Shown here in pieces: positions 6,201-7,351 of a DNA stretch of 7,351 nt. Every line of letters begins with the position of its first letter. The first letter of the stretch is position 1. Made by a program: the position numbers and the translations under genes. This stretch comes from Candidatus Kuenenia stuttgartensis. Lineage in GTDB: Bacteria > Planctomycetota > Planctomycetia > Isosphaerales > Isosphaeraceae. The stretch spans positions 1-7,351 of the forward strand of contig CAMBZY010000158.1 of NCBI GenBank assembly GCA_945872325.1, in the 5' to 3' direction. The notes beneath the pieces are model-generated. The model was not told where the DNA came from, did not search any database, and saw nothing but the letters and a program-made list of their open reading frames with translations.

Positions 6201-6849
6201 AGATAAGCAGGAAGTCATTCTGGGCGGTTTGATGAGTGAAGTGCAGGTTCGGAACGTTTCGAAAAGTCGATCAGGATTGACCAGGATGGGCAAGTTGAGG
6301 TTCGAGGATCTCACAGGTTCGATCAATGCCATGCTTTGGCCGGAAGATTTTGCCAAGAATGAAGCCTTGATTTTGGAGGATGCCGTCGTGTTTGTTGCAG
6401 GAACTGTGGATAGACGTCGGGACCCTGCCGAGCTGATCATTTCCAGAGTCATGCCGGTGGAGTTGGCGGAAGCTTCATTGGCGCGTGGTCTGGTGCTGAG
6501 TTTTGATAGCAAGACAACTGAGGAACGCCACTTGCGACTGGTTCAAGAGGCCTTGCAAGGCTATCCAGGCAGCCTTGAAATCTATTTTGAGATGCTTCAG
6601 TTTGGTGGAACAAATCGAGCAATTTACAAAGCCGGCCCGTCGATCAAGGTGAAATACGATGCTGCGTTGATCGCCCGGCTTCGTCAATTGCTCGGGGCTG
6701 AGTCCGTTCGAGTGCTTGGGCCTGGAGGGATCACACGAAGTCTGGCGACGGAAAAGCCTGACGAATCGAATGATACAGGCAATGGCAAAGAATCGTGGTC
6801 AGAAGATCCGATGGCAGCCGAAATGATGCTCATCGGCGACGACGACTAA
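3217..6849 (+). CDS. dnaE: DNA polymerase III alpha subunit (DnaE), 1210 aa
   Basis: This is the catalytic subunit of the replicative polymerase, extending primed chromosomal DNA in the cytoplasm as part of the holoenzyme. Domains in order: PHP (about 6-285); polymerase core with ARGSACGALVSYLLGL at 365-380, PDIDIDL at 404-410 and KMDFLGL at 561-567; the fingers region with MVYQEQV at 684-690 and NKSHSTAYALVAYHTAYL at 757-774; helix-hairpin-helix near KGVGLKAVDAI at 841-851; clamp-binding QTSLF at 922-926; OB fold at about 999-1080; and a C-terminal domain ending in an acidic tail. By alignment to E. coli D401, D403 and D555, the catalytic aspartates are D407, D409 and D563. All nine PHP metal ligands seem present (H10, H12, D19, H44, E69, H93, C143, D211, H213), unlike E. 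coli. The length is typical (E. coli 1160). The start is set by the GAGG site and the position of the PHP domain. No frameshift is seen. It stands alone with its own leader and a downstream palindrome. The identity is certain; exonuclease activity is inferred. Confidence 0.99.
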   Translation: MAHQPFVHLHCHTHYSLLDGANRVPELVAKCKEFGMPAVAVTDHGNLYGAMELLKEAKAIGIKPIIGMEAYIAPGRRSERTLGGCNGKEYAFHLTLLAKNGTGLRNLIRLSSKAFLEGYYYRPRIDKEILEQHSEGLICLSGCCSSELADLVLNNKKSDAEALCAWYTKIFGKENFFVEIQDNGVPIQRETNAGVIEVANRMGLPLVGTSDAHYLTKADAKAHDVLLCVNMGKTFDDPNRMKFDTEDFYIRSPEEMYAVMPAHSEALKQTALIAESVEEFYKSAGIGVRQFPSFQPPEEKTPEAYLRELCETGFKNRYVDNPPEGARDRLEHELGIINRMGFASYFLIVWDFVRFGREAGIPSLARGSACGALVSYLLGLSHVCPLKYDLLFERFLDPNRAEAPDIDIDLCQERRYEVIEYVRRKYGEANVAQIGTFGTMAAKAAIKDVGRVLNIPLARVNQITNLIPKTLNISIDAALKAEPELRRICAADQDIDKMIQMAMQLEGLARSAGTHAAGVVIADRPLQDLVPLQKLPNKDKDKEVITTQWDMGDVEKAGLLKMDFLGLRNLTILDRAVRLINRRYPDAPIDLNSVPLDDPDTYALLQRGETKGVFQLESAGIRDLLIKMKPDVFADIIATNALYRPGPLNGGMVDAYVNRKHKREVPDYPHPVMKEILEETHGVMVYQEQVMRILNRLGSIELSTAYATIKAISKKKTDVIAAGREAFIKGAGEQGLDAVRAREIFDLIEFFGGYGFNKSHSTAYALVAYHTAYLKSHYPTEFMAALLSSEIDGSDRDKLTEHIDDARRMGIEVKPPDVNQSEAGFRVTEKGRIHFSMAAMKGVGLKAVDAIVDARTKGGSFLSLDDFLERVPPTVVTQGAVDTLIKGGAFDSFGAKRAQLLAVLPRAMQASQSALADKKRGQTSLFDSFASASAGSPVKDVQFALPDIAELPENIKLAEEKKILGFYFSSHPLTSYSGQIQALATHSVNKLSTVGDKQEVILGGLMSEVQVRNVSKSRSGLTRMGKLRFEDLTGSINAMLWPEDFAKNEALILEDAVVFVAGTVDRRRDPAELIISRVMPVELAEASLARGLVLSFDSKTTEERHLRLVQEALQGYPGSLEIYFEMLQFGGTNRAIYKAGPSIKVKYDAALIARLRQLLGAESVRVLGPGGITRSLATEKPDESNDTGNGKESWSEDPMAAEMMLIGDDD

Positions 6850-6851
6850 CA

Positions 6852-6880
6852 AAGCAGGGTGGGATGCATCCCACCTGCTT
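6852..6880 (+). terminator. strong palindrome directly after dnaE
   Basis: The core TGGGATGCATCCCA (6860-6873) is a perfect palindrome. AAGCAGG (6852-6858) pairs with CCTGCTT (6874-6880) outside it, with one bulged G at 6859. This gives about 14 base pairs with almost no loop, starting 2 bases after the stop. Only CTATTG follows, not a T-run, so it may act as a 3' stabiliser or a terminator for converging transcription. The two-fold core may also extrude as a cruciform or bind a dimeric protein. Confidence 0.55.
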
Positions 6881-6914
6881 CTATTGCTCACTCACGCCTG
6901 ATAAAAATGTTTTG

Positions 6915-6985
6915 CTAGCCGGTCTTGGCGCTAGCCCCGGTTCCGCATATTCAACCCAACCGGGGCTAGCGTTAAGACCGGCTAG
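6915..6985. repeat. 28-bp inverted repeat hairpin, REP-like intergenic palindrome
   Basis: The arms 6915-6942 and 6958-6985 match at 26 of 28 positions, and the two exceptions are G opposite T, so all 28 can pair in RNA read from the + strand. The loop is 15 bases (6943-6957). Each arm contains GCTAGC and CCGG motifs and both ends read CTAG. Such long GC-rich palindromes between genes resemble bacterial REP or BIME elements, but whether this one is repeated in the genome cannot be judged from one window. Confidence 0.7.
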
Positions 6986-7128
6986 TGCTCCGTCAAGTCA
7001 AGATTGTTGGGTAGGCGGGCGGCACCAGGCATCTCCTCTGGACATCCATAAACCCTTAACCATTGATCTTTTGGGTTCCGGAGGAGACTCCAGAGCAAAC
7101 TACCCCATTGATAAGGCTTGAGGGGGCA
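6986..7128. other. spacer between two palindromic elements, no gene seen
   Basis: No coding region is supported. A small possible stem exists between CTCTGGA near 7036 and TCCAGAG near 7089. Read on the minus strand, the left end (CTTGACTTGACGGAGCAC) contains two TTGAC motifs like promoter -35 boxes, but no matching -10 or gene is evident. Confidence 0.3.
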
Positions 7129-7297
7129 GTAGGGTGGGGTGAAGCCCACCATTCGTGGCGCGAACGGATGACGTCGATTTATCCGATCATTCGTAAGTTG
7201 AAAATCATCTGTTTTATTGTTTATGAAACGTAATCGATGATTCATTGTACAGACATTCCACATGGATTTGCGAAAGGTGGGCTTCACCCCACCCTAC
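7129..7297. mobile_element. 169-bp MITE-like element with 22-bp perfect terminal inverted repeats
   Basis: The arms 7129-7150 and 7276-7297 are exact reverse complements over 22 bp. They extend inward to 27 bp with one mismatch (7129-7155 with 7271-7297). The arms start GTAGGGTGGGGTGAAG and are GC-rich, while the 115-base interior is AT-richer and non-coding. The size and ends fit a small non-autonomous transposable element or a long-range hairpin repeat. The next-to-outermost TA at both ends could reflect a TA target duplication, but since TA is its own complement this is uninformative. No transposase and no longer target duplication are visible. Confidence 0.5.
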
Positions 7298-7351
7298 AGG
7301 AACGGGGATTGTCAATTGAATGTCTCATTCATGACCGGCTGGATATAGGTC
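7298..7351. other. window end, no gene seen
   Basis: The only structure is a 6-bp stem TGAATG (7317-7322) with CATTCA (7326-7331) around TCT. Starts on either strand run into stops within a few codons. Confidence 0.3.

Noticed and set aside
6795..7121. 108-codon + strand frame overlapping the end of dnaE
   Set aside because: It overlaps dnaE and then crosses the terminator-like palindrome and the 28-bp hairpin, with no family features.
6982..7287. 101-codon minus-strand frame across the region after dnaE
   Set aside because: It runs through the spacer and both arms of the 7129-7297 element. Its peptide includes GFTPPYCP-like residues that merely translate the inverted repeat. No ribosome binding site is visible.

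Overview
The window most likely comes from a member of the Planctomycetota (order Planctomycetales). The basis is a secreted protein built from YTVMKPV-type repeats, the hallmark of the YTV family that is essentially confined to planctomycetes, together with widely spaced genes and moderate G+C. No species is claimed. All supported genes are on the + strand and are separated by gaps of several hundred bases, so each is probably its own transcription unit.

Layout. (1) Positions 1-219 hold the last 72 codons of an unrecognised protein, followed by a hairpin. (2) Positions 220-642 are non-coding, with a small perfect dyad (268-285) and an exact TATAAT (501-506) centred in a TTGGC-N11-GCCAA dyad. 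(3) Positions 643-2142 encode a 499-residue exported YTV-repeat protein. It has two arrays of exactly ten 16-residue units, one strongly basic and one strongly acidic, with a cysteine every 32 residues through much of the second. (4) Positions 2143-2531 hold two terminator-like hairpins and then a structured leader with an 11-bp palindrome overlapping a possible promoter. (5) Positions 2532-2876 encode a small Phd/YefM-like antitoxin-fold protein with a lysine-rich tail and no toxin partner. (6) Positions 2877-3216 are a non-coding stretch with several possible stem-loops ahead of dnaE. (7) Positions 3217-6849 encode DnaE, the replicative DNA polymerase III alpha subunit, with a complete PHP metal site, the three catalytic aspartates and an internal clamp-binding motif. 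(8) Positions 6850-7351 carry no credible gene but hold three different inverted-repeat structures: a terminator-like palindrome, a 28-bp hairpin and a 169-bp element bounded by 22-bp perfect inverted repeats.

The genes do not form an obvious pathway. dnaE is chromosomal housekeeping. The YTV protein is probably a cell-envelope structural component. The small Phd-like gene is probably a DNA-binding regulator or chromatin-like protein. The observations most worth following are the opposite-charge, cysteine-periodic design of the YTV protein, the solitary antitoxin fold with a histone-like tail behind a palindromic promoter region, and the dense palindromes downstream of dnaE.
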